64,000 nucleotides of DNA, taken from contig NZ_CP009933.1 in assembly GCF_000968375.1 (NCBI RefSeq), positions 4,712,001 to 4,776,000 on the forward strand, in the 5' to 3' direction. The notes under the pieces were generated by a model. That model was not told the DNA's origin. It worked only from the letters and a program-made list of their open reading frames with translations, and did no database searches. This document shows positions 17,883-26,256 of this stretch, in pieces. The position numbers and the translations under genes were made by a program. This stretch comes from Clostridium scatologenes. Its GTDB lineage: Bacteria; Bacillota; Clostridia; Clostridiales; Clostridiaceae. Numbering within the stretch: the stretch's first letter is position 1; each line of letters opens with the position of its first letter.

Positions 17883-17888
17883 TATAAT
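17883..17888 (+). promoter_or_regulatory. -10 element of the permease promoter
   Basis: TATAAT with no consensus -35. The position of the -35 is occupied by the repeat array described at 17824-17871. The start codon follows about 100 bases later. Confidence 0.5.
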
Positions 17889-17989
17889 CAATTATGCAAT
17901 TACTAATAAATTTAATTGCAATTTATCTAATTGAAAAACTAATTACTCAAATAAATTTTTTATTTATATTTTATAAGGGAGGTCATCAT

Positions 17990-19417
17990 ATGAAATTATT
18001 TGCTAGAAAAAAAGACGTAAATTCTATTTTAGACAATAATAAAAGTAGCTCTGTAGAGCGAACTTTAAGTGCATTTGATGTAACAATAATGAGTATTGGC
18101 GCAACAATTGGAACTGGGGTAATGGTATTAGCAGGTGTTGTAGCTGCAAGAGATGCAGGTCCTGCTGTAGTTTTATCATTTATTGCATCTGCGATTGCTT
18201 GTACACTTGTAGCTTTATGCTACTCTGAATTTGCATCATCAATTCCAACATCAGGAAGTGCATATGCTTACATTTATGTATCTTTAGGTGAATTTATTGC
18301 TCATTTAGTTGGTTGGACGCTTTTTATTGGATATACGGTGCTTGCAGCAACTGTAGCTAGTGGTTGGTCATCATATTTTATTAGTTTATTAAAAGAATTT
18401 GGAATTAAGTTGCCAGCTGCCTTTTCAAGCATTCCAAGTCAAGGTGGAATAATGAATATTCCAGCAGTTGTTGTAGTGTTGATTATTGCTTTCTTATTAT
18501 CCAGAGGGACAAAGGAAAGTAAAAAAATAAATAATTTTATGGTATTCACAAAACTTGCTGTTATAGCTTTGTTTATAATTGTAGGTGCATTTTTTATAAA
18601 GCCAGTAAGATGGCAGCCATTTATGCCATTTGGTTTTAAAGGTGTATTTGCTGGTGCAGCATCTGTATTCCTTGCTTTTGCTGGTTTTGATGCAGTTTCA
18701 ACTTCTGCTGAGGAAGTAAAAGATCCTCAAAAGAACCTACCAAGAGGTATTATTGGTTCAATGCTAGGATGTGCATTTATATATGTTATAGTTAGTTTAG
18801 TTTTAACTGGAATGGTTGATTATAAAAATTTAAATGTTGGTGATGCTATGGCTTATGCATTAAGTTCTACAGGTCAAAGCTGGGCAGCTTCTTTACTTTC
18901 AGTAGGTGCGGTTATAGGGATTTTGGCTGTAGTACTTGCATACGTTTACGGAGCATCACGTATATTATTCTCAATGAGTCGTGATAAATTGCTTCCAGGA
19001 AAGTTTTCCAGTGTAAATAAAGAAACAAATGTTCCTGTATTTTCAACTTGGGTAGTAGGATGTTTAGGTGCTATATTGGCTGGTGTTGCAGATATAAAAC
19101 AATTAGCAGATTTGACAAACATGATTCTTCTAGCAGCATTCTCACTTGTGGCTATATCTATAATTGTGCTTAGAAAAACTCATCCAAAATTAGAAAGAAA
19201 ATTTACAGTACCTTTAGTTCCAGTTCTACCTTTAATTGCAGTAGTATGTTGTGTATTCCTTATGCTTAGCTTATCAAAAACAACATGGGTATACTTCGGT
19301 GTATCAGTTGCATTAGGTATAATTGTTTATGCAACGTATTCACACAAGCATAGTTTATTGCAACAAGAAGAGGGCAGCTTTACTAAAACGGGAGAAACAG
19401 AAAGAAAAGGTGCTTAA
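17990..19417 (+). CDS. APC-family amino-acid permease (cationic/YfnA type)
   Basis: 475 residues from the ATG that gives MKLFARKK, preceded by AAGGGAGGT. The in-frame ATG 32 codons upstream lacks a site and would lie almost on the promoter. About 12 membrane helices; first helix GATIGTGVMVLAGVVA, typical of the CAT/YfnA branch, and FAGFDAVSTSAEEVKDPQKNLPRGI in the helix 6-7 region. The substrate is likely an amino acid; control by the upstream GlnK/GlnL-like system suggests glutamine, glutamate or a related compound (inference). Confidence 0.88.
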   Translation: MKLFARKKDVNSILDNNKSSSVERTLSAFDVTIMSIGATIGTGVMVLAGVVAARDAGPAVVLSFIASAIACTLVALCYSEFASSIPTSGSAYAYIYVSLGEFIAHLVGWTLFIGYTVLAATVASGWSSYFISLLKEFGIKLPAAFSSIPSQGGIMNIPAVVVVLIIAFLLSRGTKESKKINNFMVFTKLAVIALFIIVGAFFIKPVRWQPFMPFGFKGVFAGAASVFLAFAGFDAVSTSAEEVKDPQKNLPRGIIGSMLGCAFIYVIVSLVLTGMVDYKNLNVGDAMAYALSSTGQSWAASLLSVGAVIGILAVVLAYVYGASRILFSMSRDKLLPGKFSSVNKETNVPVFSTWVVGCLGAILAGVADIKQLADLTNMILLAAFSLVAISIIVLRKTHPKLERKFTVPLVPVLPLIAVVCCVFLMLSLSKTTWVYFGVSVALGIIVYATYSHKHSLLQQEEGSFTKTGETERKGA

Positions 19418-19511
19418 TTATTTTAATGACTATGTAGAGAAATAAAATTATTTATGAATGTAATTTAAAAGATAGAAAAGACAGACTTTTACAAATCAAT
19501 AAATTATTAAA

Positions 19512-19556
19512 AAAATGACTTTAGCTTGAAAATATATGCTAGAGTCATTTTTATTA
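19512..19556 (+). terminator. Terminator of the permease gene
   Basis: 14-base arms AAAATGACTTTAGC / GCTAGAGTCATTTT with one mismatch, followed by a T-rich tail. Confidence 0.75.
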
Positions 19557-19724
19557 TTTTGATTACTTATTTATATGGCAAAGTATATTTGAATTAGTTA
19601 TTATCAATATCTATATTAGAAAATTTTACATAGATATTTTACATATAAAGGTAGCGCATGATACAATTGAATTATGTAAAAACTATATGATAAAAATAAG
19701 TAATTTTAAGAAAAGAGGTACGTT

Positions 19725-20648
19725 ATGGTTGATATTTGTTTACTTGGGTGTGGTGGCAATGTGCCTACACCTAATAGAAATCTAACTTCACTCTTAATAT
19801 CCTATAAAGGTGAAAAAATTTTAATAGATTGTGGAGAAGGAACTCAAGTGTCTATGAAAATTTTAGGTTGGGGATTTAAAGATATAAGTGTAATTTGTTT
19901 TACTCATTATCATGCTGATCATGTAATTGGACTTCCTGGACTTTTACTTACTATAGCAAATTCTGGACGTAAAGAACCTTTATACATAGTTGGTCCAGAA
20001 GGATTGAGTACAGTGATAAAAGGACTTACAGTAGTATCTCCGGTACTTCCTTATTATGTAGATTTAATAGAACTTCCAACTAATGACGAAAATTATTTTG
20101 AAGATAAAATAATTCAAATTGGCAATATGGAATTATATGCACAACCTGTATATCATACTATGCCTTGTCTTGCTTACAGCGTAAATGTAAATAGAAGTAA
20201 AAAATTTAATGTTGAAAAAGCAAAGTTTAATAATGTACCTCTAAGTTTATGGAATTCACTTCAAAAGGGAGAATGTATAAAAAAAGATGGAAAAGTATAT
20301 ACACCAGATATGGTATTAGGTGAGGAGAGAAGAGGATTAAAATTAAGCTATTGCACAGATACAAGACCTACAAAAGAACTTGTTTCATTTGTAAAAAAAT
20401 CAGATTTATTTGTATGTGAAGGGATGTATGGAGACGATGAAAAACTTTCAAAAGCATTGGAAAATAGACATATGCTTTTTTCGGAAGCTGCTTTAATTGC
20501 AAGAGAAGCTGAAGTAAAAGAATTGTGGCTTACTCATTTTAGTCCATCACTTACAAATCCTGAGGAGTATATTTTAAATACAAAGGATATATTCGAAAAT
20601 ACTTTCTTAGGAGAAGATAGAAAAATATCAACTTTAAATTTTGATTAG
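19725..20648 (+). CDS. rnz: Ribonuclease Z (tRNA 3' endonuclease)
   Basis: 307 residues, metallo-beta-lactamase fold. It cuts the 3' trailer of tRNA precursors. Zinc ligands H61-x-H63-x-D65-H66 in FTHYHADHV, start GCGGNVPTPNRNLTS typical of RNase Z, CGEGTQ (36-41), CTDTRPT near residue 210 and LTHFSPS near 266. Monocistronic, AAGAGGT site. Confidence 0.93.
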   Translation: MVDICLLGCGGNVPTPNRNLTSLLISYKGEKILIDCGEGTQVSMKILGWGFKDISVICFTHYHADHVIGLPGLLLTIANSGRKEPLYIVGPEGLSTVIKGLTVVSPVLPYYVDLIELPTNDENYFEDKIIQIGNMELYAQPVYHTMPCLAYSVNVNRSKKFNVEKAKFNNVPLSLWNSLQKGECIKKDGKVYTPDMVLGEERRGLKLSYCTDTRPTKELVSFVKKSDLFVCEGMYGDDEKLSKALENRHMLFSEAALIAREAEVKELWLTHFSPSLTNPEEYILNTKDIFENTFLGEDRKISTLNFD

Positions 20649-21217
20649 TATTAAGAAAAAATATATAGCAGCTGGTTTATATATGCCCTTATCATATACA
20701 TACCAGCTGCTAAGTAGATCCTAATTCAATAAACTCATTTTCAACTATTTGAATTCTAACAACCATCCTTTCTATAGTAATCATCTAAAATCCTGAATAA
20801 CCATTAACAGGTATATAGAAAAATTTACTTTTATTAATTTCGATTTAACTTAACACTAAATTCAATACTTTAACTTAGTATATTAAAAAACATACTTATA
20901 AAAATTAGAATAGAAACATCAAATTTAAGGGAATATATTATTTGAATTAGAACCTACTAGACATAATATAAAAAATATTAAATGCCCATTGGTATATTCC
21001 TCTTCTTTCTACAGATTAAAATATTGAATAAAACTTTAAGTTTCTGGCGGTATCACCTCAATTCTATTTATTATCAATAGATATGTTTTTGTGTCTAGAG
21101 GTTGTCTATTGATTAATTAGATAATACTATATTCACTAATAAAAGTCAATATTCTGAATAAAATAATTATTTTTAATTTTTGATAAACAATGAGAGGATT
21201 AAAGGAGCGAGTATGTT
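20649..21217. other. 569-bp intergenic region, no gene seen
   Basis: AT-rich with stops in all frames. A perfect 11-bp inverted repeat (arms 20667-20677 and 20702-20712, core AGCAGCTGGT) lies just after rnz; it lacks a T-run but may end that transcript. Around 21049-21062 the minus strand reads GAGGTGATACCGCC, close to the T-box core, but no leader or gene fits it. The promoter of the YihY gene must lie near the right end. Confidence 0.4.
20667..20712. repeat. Inverted repeat downstream of rnz
   Basis: Perfect 11-bp arms TAGCAGCTGGT / ACCAGCTGCTA separated by 24 bases. Stable hairpin without a clear U-tract; likely transcript end of rnz. Confidence 0.5.
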
Positions 21218-22066
21218 ATGAGGCAACAAGTGATTAAAGATATTAAAAATTTAATGTTTAGATTTAATGAAGATGATGTATTGGCATTATCTTCTCAACT
21301 TGCATACAGTTTGATATTTGCCTTTTTTCCATTTTTAATATTTCTCATGACTGTTCTAGGATATAGTTCTATTGATAGCCAAGATGTTTTAGCGGGATTA
21401 AACAGGATTATTCCACGAAGTGCTTTGGAGTTAATTAAGAATACTGTAATAGAAGTGGTAGATTATAAAAATCCTCATTTGATGTCCTTTAGTTTAATTT
21501 TTACAATATGGTCAGCTTCAAGTGGTTTTAATGCTGTTATTAAAGGATTGAATAAAGCCTATGATGAGTTGGAACATAGAAGCTTCTTAAAAGTTCAATT
21601 CACTGCTATATTGTGTACTATAGGATTAGTAATTGCAATATTTGCTATGATTTTTTTATTAGTTTTTGGTCAAATAATTGGAAATTCAATGGCATTCAAT
21701 TTAGGACTTTCAGAAGAATTTAAAGTCTTTTGGCATGTAATAAGATATATTATTATTATTATACTAACTGTTGTTGTTTTAGCAGCGTTATATCATTATA
21801 CTCCATGTAGAAGACTTACGTGGAAAGAAGTAAGTTATGGTGCAGTATTTGCTACAATTGGACTGATATTAGTATCAATTGGTTTTGCCTTTTATGTCAA
21901 TAATTTTGGTAATTATTCTAAGATATATGGAAGTATTGGTGCTGTAATAATATTATTAACTTGGTTATTTCTTGTATCAATTACTGTGGTCATGGGAGGT
22001 GAACTAAATGCAACGTTAGCTTTCGATAGAGAGGCAAAGAAAAAAATTGCTAAAAATATTTATTAG
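21218..22066 (+). CDS. YihY/BrkB-family membrane protein
   Basis: 282 residues with about six membrane helices. Family landmarks: ALSSQLAYSLIFAFFPFLIFL (20-40), WSASSGFNAVIKGLNKAYD (100-118) and LLTWLFLVSITVVMGGELNA near the C-terminus. The family was once called RNase BN, but that activity belongs to another protein, so the biochemical role is unknown. Preceded by AAAGGAG. Confidence 0.88.
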   Translation: MRQQVIKDIKNLMFRFNEDDVLALSSQLAYSLIFAFFPFLIFLMTVLGYSSIDSQDVLAGLNRIIPRSALELIKNTVIEVVDYKNPHLMSFSLIFTIWSASSGFNAVIKGLNKAYDELEHRSFLKVQFTAILCTIGLVIAIFAMIFLLVFGQIIGNSMAFNLGLSEEFKVFWHVIRYIIIIILTVVVLAALYHYTPCRRLTWKEVSYGAVFATIGLILVSIGFAFYVNNFGNYSKIYGSIGAVIILLTWLFLVSITVVMGGELNATLAFDREAKKKIAKNIY

Positions 22067-22080
22067 CATAATATATGAAA

Positions 22081-22125
22081 AGCTATAGAACTAAGAGTAT
22101 AAATCTATGTTCTGTAGCTCTTTTT
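22081..22125 (+). terminator. Terminator of the YihY gene
   Basis: 11-base arms AGCTATAGAAC / GTTCTGTAGCT with one wobble pair, followed by CTTTTT. Confidence 0.75.
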
Positions 22126-22225
22126 AATTAAGATTGATAATTAAATTTATAGTATATTAAAAAAAAAATTAGTAATAATATAAAATGTATGTCTGAACTA
22201 AAAACTTATTCTAGAGGGTGATGAA

Positions 22226-22813
22226 TTGAACCATAAAGACTATATGAGAAAAATTTATAAAAATTTTTATGATTTTATAACAGAATGTTCTAGTAAAGAA
22301 TTAGAATATTTTATTTTAGATTCTAAGTTTACTACTTTTTTTAATACCAAAATAAGTGAAGTGATTAAGGAAATAGAAAATGAAGGAAAATCCAATATAG
22401 AAGCAACAATAATATTTAGTACAAAAGGTGAAATAGCTTTAATAGATAGTTATATAGTAGGAAGGTATTTAGCTAATAGTTACAAAATTTACATGGAACG
22501 ACATTATAAACAAGATTCTTTGAATAAAATAGTTAAATACATAGTAAATGGTAATAAAAAATCTAAAAAAGACTTTTTAATATTATCTTTTAGTGAATTA
22601 AATAACACATTAAAAAGTATGTATAGTGATATAAAATGTAAAAAAGAAATAGTGGATAAATATAAGCAACTCTACAATTTGGAAAAGTGTGAAGACAGTC
22701 TCTGCTTAATATTAGTTGCAGTAATACTCATATTGGAAGACATATGTAAATTTACAAGAATTGAGGAAGAAATTCTAATAGAAGCTATTAATTGTTATTT
22801 AAATAAAATGTAG
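22226..22813 (+). CDS. Hypothetical protein, soluble, alpha-helical
   Basis: 195 residues from a TTG start with GAGGGTG five bases upstream; the overlapping ATG runs straight into a stop. No family recognised. The sequence is rich in Lys, Glu and Ile, with no signal peptide or long membrane helix, though residues 158-172 (LCLILVAVILILED) are strongly hydrophobic. Base composition matches its neighbours. Isolated between a terminator and a 208-bp gap. Confidence 0.6.
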   Translation: MNHKDYMRKIYKNFYDFITECSSKELEYFILDSKFTTFFNTKISEVIKEIENEGKSNIEATIIFSTKGEIALIDSYIVGRYLANSYKIYMERHYKQDSLNKIVKYIVNGNKKSKKDFLILSFSELNNTLKSMYSDIKCKKEIVDKYKQLYNLEKCEDSLCLILVAVILILEDICKFTRIEEEILIEAINCYLNKM

Positions 22814-23022
22814 CCAAAGTATCTGTAGTTTCGACAATACTAACCGTTAAAATATGAAAATTATTACATTTAAGGAATTTCAAAGTTGTTAGATTTGGTG
22901 TTAGAAGTTTTTTGGTGTCATATAAGAGGGATAAGTTATAATTAACATTATCATGAAATGACATATTTTTTTTAAAGTATGTGCTAATATAGTGTTGAAG
23001 TTGATTATGGGGGGGCAAAATC

Positions 23023-23370
23023 ATGATAGTAGAAAATCTGGTTAGAACTCAAAAGACAGAAAAAATGAGGTACAATTATTTATACAGGTTGCTAAAAAGT
23101 AAATTTTCAATAACATATGGAATAGATACCGTAGAGGTACAGGCATATGGAATTGAAATTGAAAGACAGGATTTTGTAGAGGATAAGTTAGTAAATATAG
23201 AAAGAGACTGTGTTAAAAGTATAAGTACTCAAAGGTATAAGGTTCATAATTTATTAAAATTGTTATATGATAATTGTGTATCACCTATACATTTAATTGA
23301 AGTGTTAGGTGAAAACATTGACGACTATATAGTTGATTTTGATAAAGAAATAAAATATATTGCTTATTAA
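23023..23370 (+). CDS. DUF6514-like small clostridial protein
   Basis: 115 residues, start preceded by GGGGGGC-rich sequence. The pattern YGIEIERQDF (48-57), then IERDCVKSIS and NLLKLLYDNCVSPIHLIEVLGENIDDYI, resembles a small protein family common in Clostridium (DUF6514 from memory; not verified). No membrane segment or signal. Role unknown. Single gene with its own terminator. Confidence 0.6.
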   Translation: MIVENLVRTQKTEKMRYNYLYRLLKSKFSITYGIDTVEVQAYGIEIERQDFVEDKLVNIERDCVKSISTQRYKVHNLLKLLYDNCVSPIHLIEVLGENIDDYIVDFDKEIKYIAY

Positions 23371-23384
23371 AATATTTACAAAAT

Positions 23385-23409
23385 AAAGAGGAAAAAATCC
23401 TCTTTTTTT
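23385..23409 (+). terminator. Terminator of the DUF6514-like gene
   Basis: AAAGAGGA / TCCTCTTT arms with a short A-loop and a T7 tail. Confidence 0.8.
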
Positions 23410-23516
23410 CTTTGTATTAGTAATTCAAGATAGCAGTTTATACTTTTAAAATCAATAATTTTACTTTATTATATTAAGTAAGGCTAATATTTAATAAAAC
23501 ACATGGGGGTGATGTT

Positions 23517-23933
23517 TTGATTTTAGGTGTTGGTATAGACATAGTTGAGATAAGAAGAATTAAGGAAGCCATGGAGAAACATGCAAATTTTATAGATAGG
23601 TTATTTAGTAAGAATGAGATAGAATATTTTAAGGTGAGAAATTTGAGACCTGAATTTGTTGCTGGAAGGTTTGCTGCAAAAGAAGCTGTAGTTAAAGCTA
23701 TGGGTACTGGTTTTAATGGATTTGAAATTAAAGACATTGAAATAGATAGAACAGCTTCTGGAAAGCCTATAGTTGTATTAAGAGGTAAAGCAAAAATGAT
23801 AGCACAAAAATGTGGTAATTATAAAATTCATGTAAGTATATCCCACAGCTTAGATAATGCCATAGCTTATGCTACAATGGAGGTAGATAAATTTGAAAAT
23901 TGCAACGTCAGAAATAATGAGGATGATAGATAG
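23517..23933 (+). CDS. acpS: Holo-[acyl-carrier-protein] synthase
   Basis: 138 residues from a TTG start preceded by GGGGGTGATG. Transfers phosphopantetheine from CoA to acyl carrier protein. Magnesium/CoA ligands Asp8 in GVGIDIVEI and Glu56 in RFAAKEAVVKAMGTG are present, as is HVSISHS. The 3' end overlaps nnr by 41 bases, so translational coupling is likely. First gene of the conserved acpS-nnr-lipoprotein-alr-endoAI-endoA block. Confidence 0.95.
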   Translation: MILGVGIDIVEIRRIKEAMEKHANFIDRLFSKNEIEYFKVRNLRPEFVAGRFAAKEAVVKAMGTGFNGFEIKDIEIDRTASGKPIVVLRGKAKMIAQKCGNYKIHVSISHSLDNAIAYATMEVDKFENCNVRNNEDDR

Positions 23934-25392
23934 TTATTGCATAAATGAATTACATATACCTGGAATTGTTTTAATGGAAAATGCAGCTTTAAAAGTTGTA
24001 AAAAATATAGATTTGGATAAGTATGATAGTTTTTGTATAGTGTGTACTAAAGGGAATAATGGTGGAGATGGATTTGCTATAGCAAGACACTTACATATTT
24101 TGGGCAAAAGTGTAGAGATATTTTTAGTAGGTGGAAAAGAAAATATGAAACCTGACTGTAAAATTAATTATGATATATTGAAGAATATGGGTATTCATAT
24201 TAATAATGTAGATAATTTGGAGGACATTAATGAATTAAGAGATTGTATAGAAAGAAACCAAGTAACCATAGATGCTATTTTTGGAACTGGATTGTCAAGA
24301 AATGTGGAAGGTATATTTGAGTCAGTTATATCTATAATTAATGAAAATAGCAAGTACATTATTTCAGTAGATGTTCCATCAGGTTTTGATAGTAATACAG
24401 GGGAAATATTAGGTAAATGTATAAGGGCTAATAAAACTGTATCTTTTGAACTATATAAAAGAGGTTTTTTAAACTATGGAACAGACAAAATGACAGGAAA
24501 AATAATTACAGAGAAAATAGGAATACCAGAGAGTGCTATAAATAAATTTCATAATAATGAATTTATTATGGATAGAAGCATGATAAAGAATAACTTGGTA
24601 AAAAGAGATAAGTATTGTTACAAGGGTGATTATGGAAAGGTTACTATATTTGCAGGATCAAAAGGATTTACTGGAGCAGCGTATATTTGCTCAGAAGGGG
24701 CTGTGAGAAGTGGAGCTGGTCTTGTAACGCTATGTTGTCATAAAGAAATTCAACCTATATTAAGCTCCAAGTTAGTAGAAGCTATGACTGTTTCTTTTGA
24801 AGAAGAAAGTAGAATTGAAGAACTTATAGATAAAAGTGATGCTATAGCTATAGGACCAGGGATGGGAAATAGTGAAAATACACTTAATATATTGAAGAAT
24901 ATTTTAAACAGAGCTAAAAATACAGTGGTTATAGATGCAGATGCTATAAATGTACTTAAAAATAATTTAGATATTTTAGTGCATAGAAATTGTGAAATTA
25001 TTTTAACCCCTCATTTAGGAGAAATGTCAAGAATAACAGGTTTGTCTGTAGATTATATAAAAGAGCACAGATTAGAGGTATCTCAGGCTTTTGCTAAGAA
25101 GAATAAAGTTGTAATACTTTTGAAAGGATATAACACTATAATTACAGATGGTAATAGTACTATAATTAATCCTACAGGAAATAGTTCTATGGCTTCAGGA
25201 GGAATGGGGGATTGTCTTACAGGTATGATAGCTTCATTCATAGGACAAGGATATAATAGCATGGATTCAGCTTGTATATCAGCTTTTATTCATGGATATT
25301 GTGGGGAGATATTGTCAAAAGAAATGTTTTGTGTAAATGCTACACATATATTAAATAACGTACCATTTATAATTAAAGAATTACAAGAATAG
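23893..25392 (+). CDS. nnr: Bifunctional NAD(P)H-hydrate epimerase / dehydratase
   Basis: 499 residues; repairs hydrated NAD(P)H. Epimerase domain (1-210) starts MKIATSEIMRMID with IPGIVLMENAA, NGGDGFA and DVPSGFDSNTG. ADP/ATP-dependent dehydratase domain (220-499) has GDYGKVTIFAGSKGFTGAAY, LTPHLGEMSRITG and GGMGDCLTGMIASFI. The TTG start is supported by the family N-terminus and by GGAGGT 8 bases upstream, inside acpS. Confidence 0.94.
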   Translation: MKIATSEIMRMIDSYCINELHIPGIVLMENAALKVVKNIDLDKYDSFCIVCTKGNNGGDGFAIARHLHILGKSVEIFLVGGKENMKPDCKINYDILKNMGIHINNVDNLEDINELRDCIERNQVTIDAIFGTGLSRNVEGIFESVISIINENSKYIISVDVPSGFDSNTGEILGKCIRANKTVSFELYKRGFLNYGTDKMTGKIITEKIGIPESAINKFHNNEFIMDRSMIKNNLVKRDKYCYKGDYGKVTIFAGSKGFTGAAYICSEGAVRSGAGLVTLCCHKEIQPILSSKLVEAMTVSFEEESRIEELIDKSDAIAIGPGMGNSENTLNILKNILNRAKNTVVIDADAINVLKNNLDILVHRNCEIILTPHLGEMSRITGLSVDYIKEHRLEVSQAFAKKNKVVILLKGYNTIITDGNSTIINPTGNSSMASGGMGDCLTGMIASFIGQGYNSMDSACISAFIHGYCGEILSKEMFCVNATHILNNVPFIIKELQE

Positions 25393-25488
25393 AGAACAAT
25401 ATTTAAGACTATTATAAAGGAACATATAGGAATATTATTAATAATGAATTAATACTCTCTATTATAAGTGTTTTTTAGGGGGAATAAA

Positions 25489-26096
25489 ATGAGACGTAAA
25501 CTATTAATAATAACTACTATGTTCTTTTTATTTTTTTGTTATTATCAGGATGTAAGAATAATGAGGATAAATCAGAAAAAATTATTGGGAATTTTAAAAA
25601 TCTAGATAGTTATAGCTGTGATGTGGATATGAAAATACAAAATGACAAGCAAACTGTGAGTTATAAAGGAAAACAATTTTATGATAAAAGATATGGATAT
25701 AGATTTGAACTTGAAGATAATAGAATAATGGTGTACAAAGACAATAATATATTTGTAAAAGATTTGAAAAGTGGATTTAAGTATAGTACAGATAAAAATT
25801 TTGATAGTGTATTTAAAGTGAGCTTTATAGGTGAGTATATAGGCCTCATTTATACTAATGAAAAAATAAAAGTTTCTTCAAAAACTATAGATAATAAAAA
25901 GTATGAAGTTATATCTTTGGATATTCCAGGTAATAACAAAAATATTAGTAAAGCTAATTTGTATATAAATGCGGATAATGAAAAACCAGAATATTTAAGT
26001 ATATATGATTGGAGAGATAGTGAAAAAATTAAAGTACAATATTCTAAATTTGATTTCAATAAAGAATTGAATAAGAATTTATTTGTTACAGAATAG
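25489..26096 (+). CDS. GerS/YdcC-like lipoprotein, frameshifted in its signal peptide
   Basis: An ATG at 25489 with AGGGGGAAT begins a lipoprotein signal (MRRKLLIITTMFFLFF). The frame is then lost at a T7 tract (25531-25537). One extra T would continue into LLLSGCKNNED, a perfect lipobox with the acylated Cys, and a 202-residue protein. As written, the downstream frame is open from a TTG at 25536 without the charged N-region. The mature part resembles LolA-like lipoproteins: YdcC lies between acpS and alr in B. subtilis, and GerS, required for spore cortex hydrolysis, sits beside alr2 in C. difficile. Same context here. True mutation, slippage and sequencing error cannot be separated. Confidence 0.65.
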
Positions 26097-26256
26097 AAAT
26101 ATGTTTATATTGATTTTGCAAGGTCAACTTATTAAAATTGAAATAAATTTAATTTTTTAAACAATTTGAATGATATATGTATTAAAAATATTGTATAATT
26201 AATATGTGTAGAAGCATATTAGAATTTTTACTTTATTTTGGAAGGGTGAGATATTT

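Noticed and set aside
17990..18000. Permease start 32 codons upstream at 17894
   Set aside because: No ribosome binding site there, and the start would lie six bases after the -10 box; the ATG at 17990 has AAGGGAGGT.
21040..21217. T-box riboswitch on the minus strand
   Set aside because: Only the core-like GAGGTGATACCGCC is present. The space for stem I would run into the YihY coding region and there is no downstream minus-strand gene, so it was not listed as a riboswitch.
22830..22836. Spo0A box as a firm regulatory site
   Set aside because: A single 7-mer is expected several times by chance in 64 kb of this composition; kept only as a hint.
22788..23024. Minus-strand reading frame of 78 codons
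   Set aside because: It overlaps the 3' end of the 195-residue gene and the start of the next one, has no ribosome binding site and no protein-like composition; chance frame.
23893..23933. 41-base overlap of acpS and nnr as a misplaced start
   Set aside because: The nnr N-terminus MKIATSEIMRMID matches its family and has its own GGAGGT, so the overlap is real. The equal 41-base overlap of endoAI and endoA appears coincidental.
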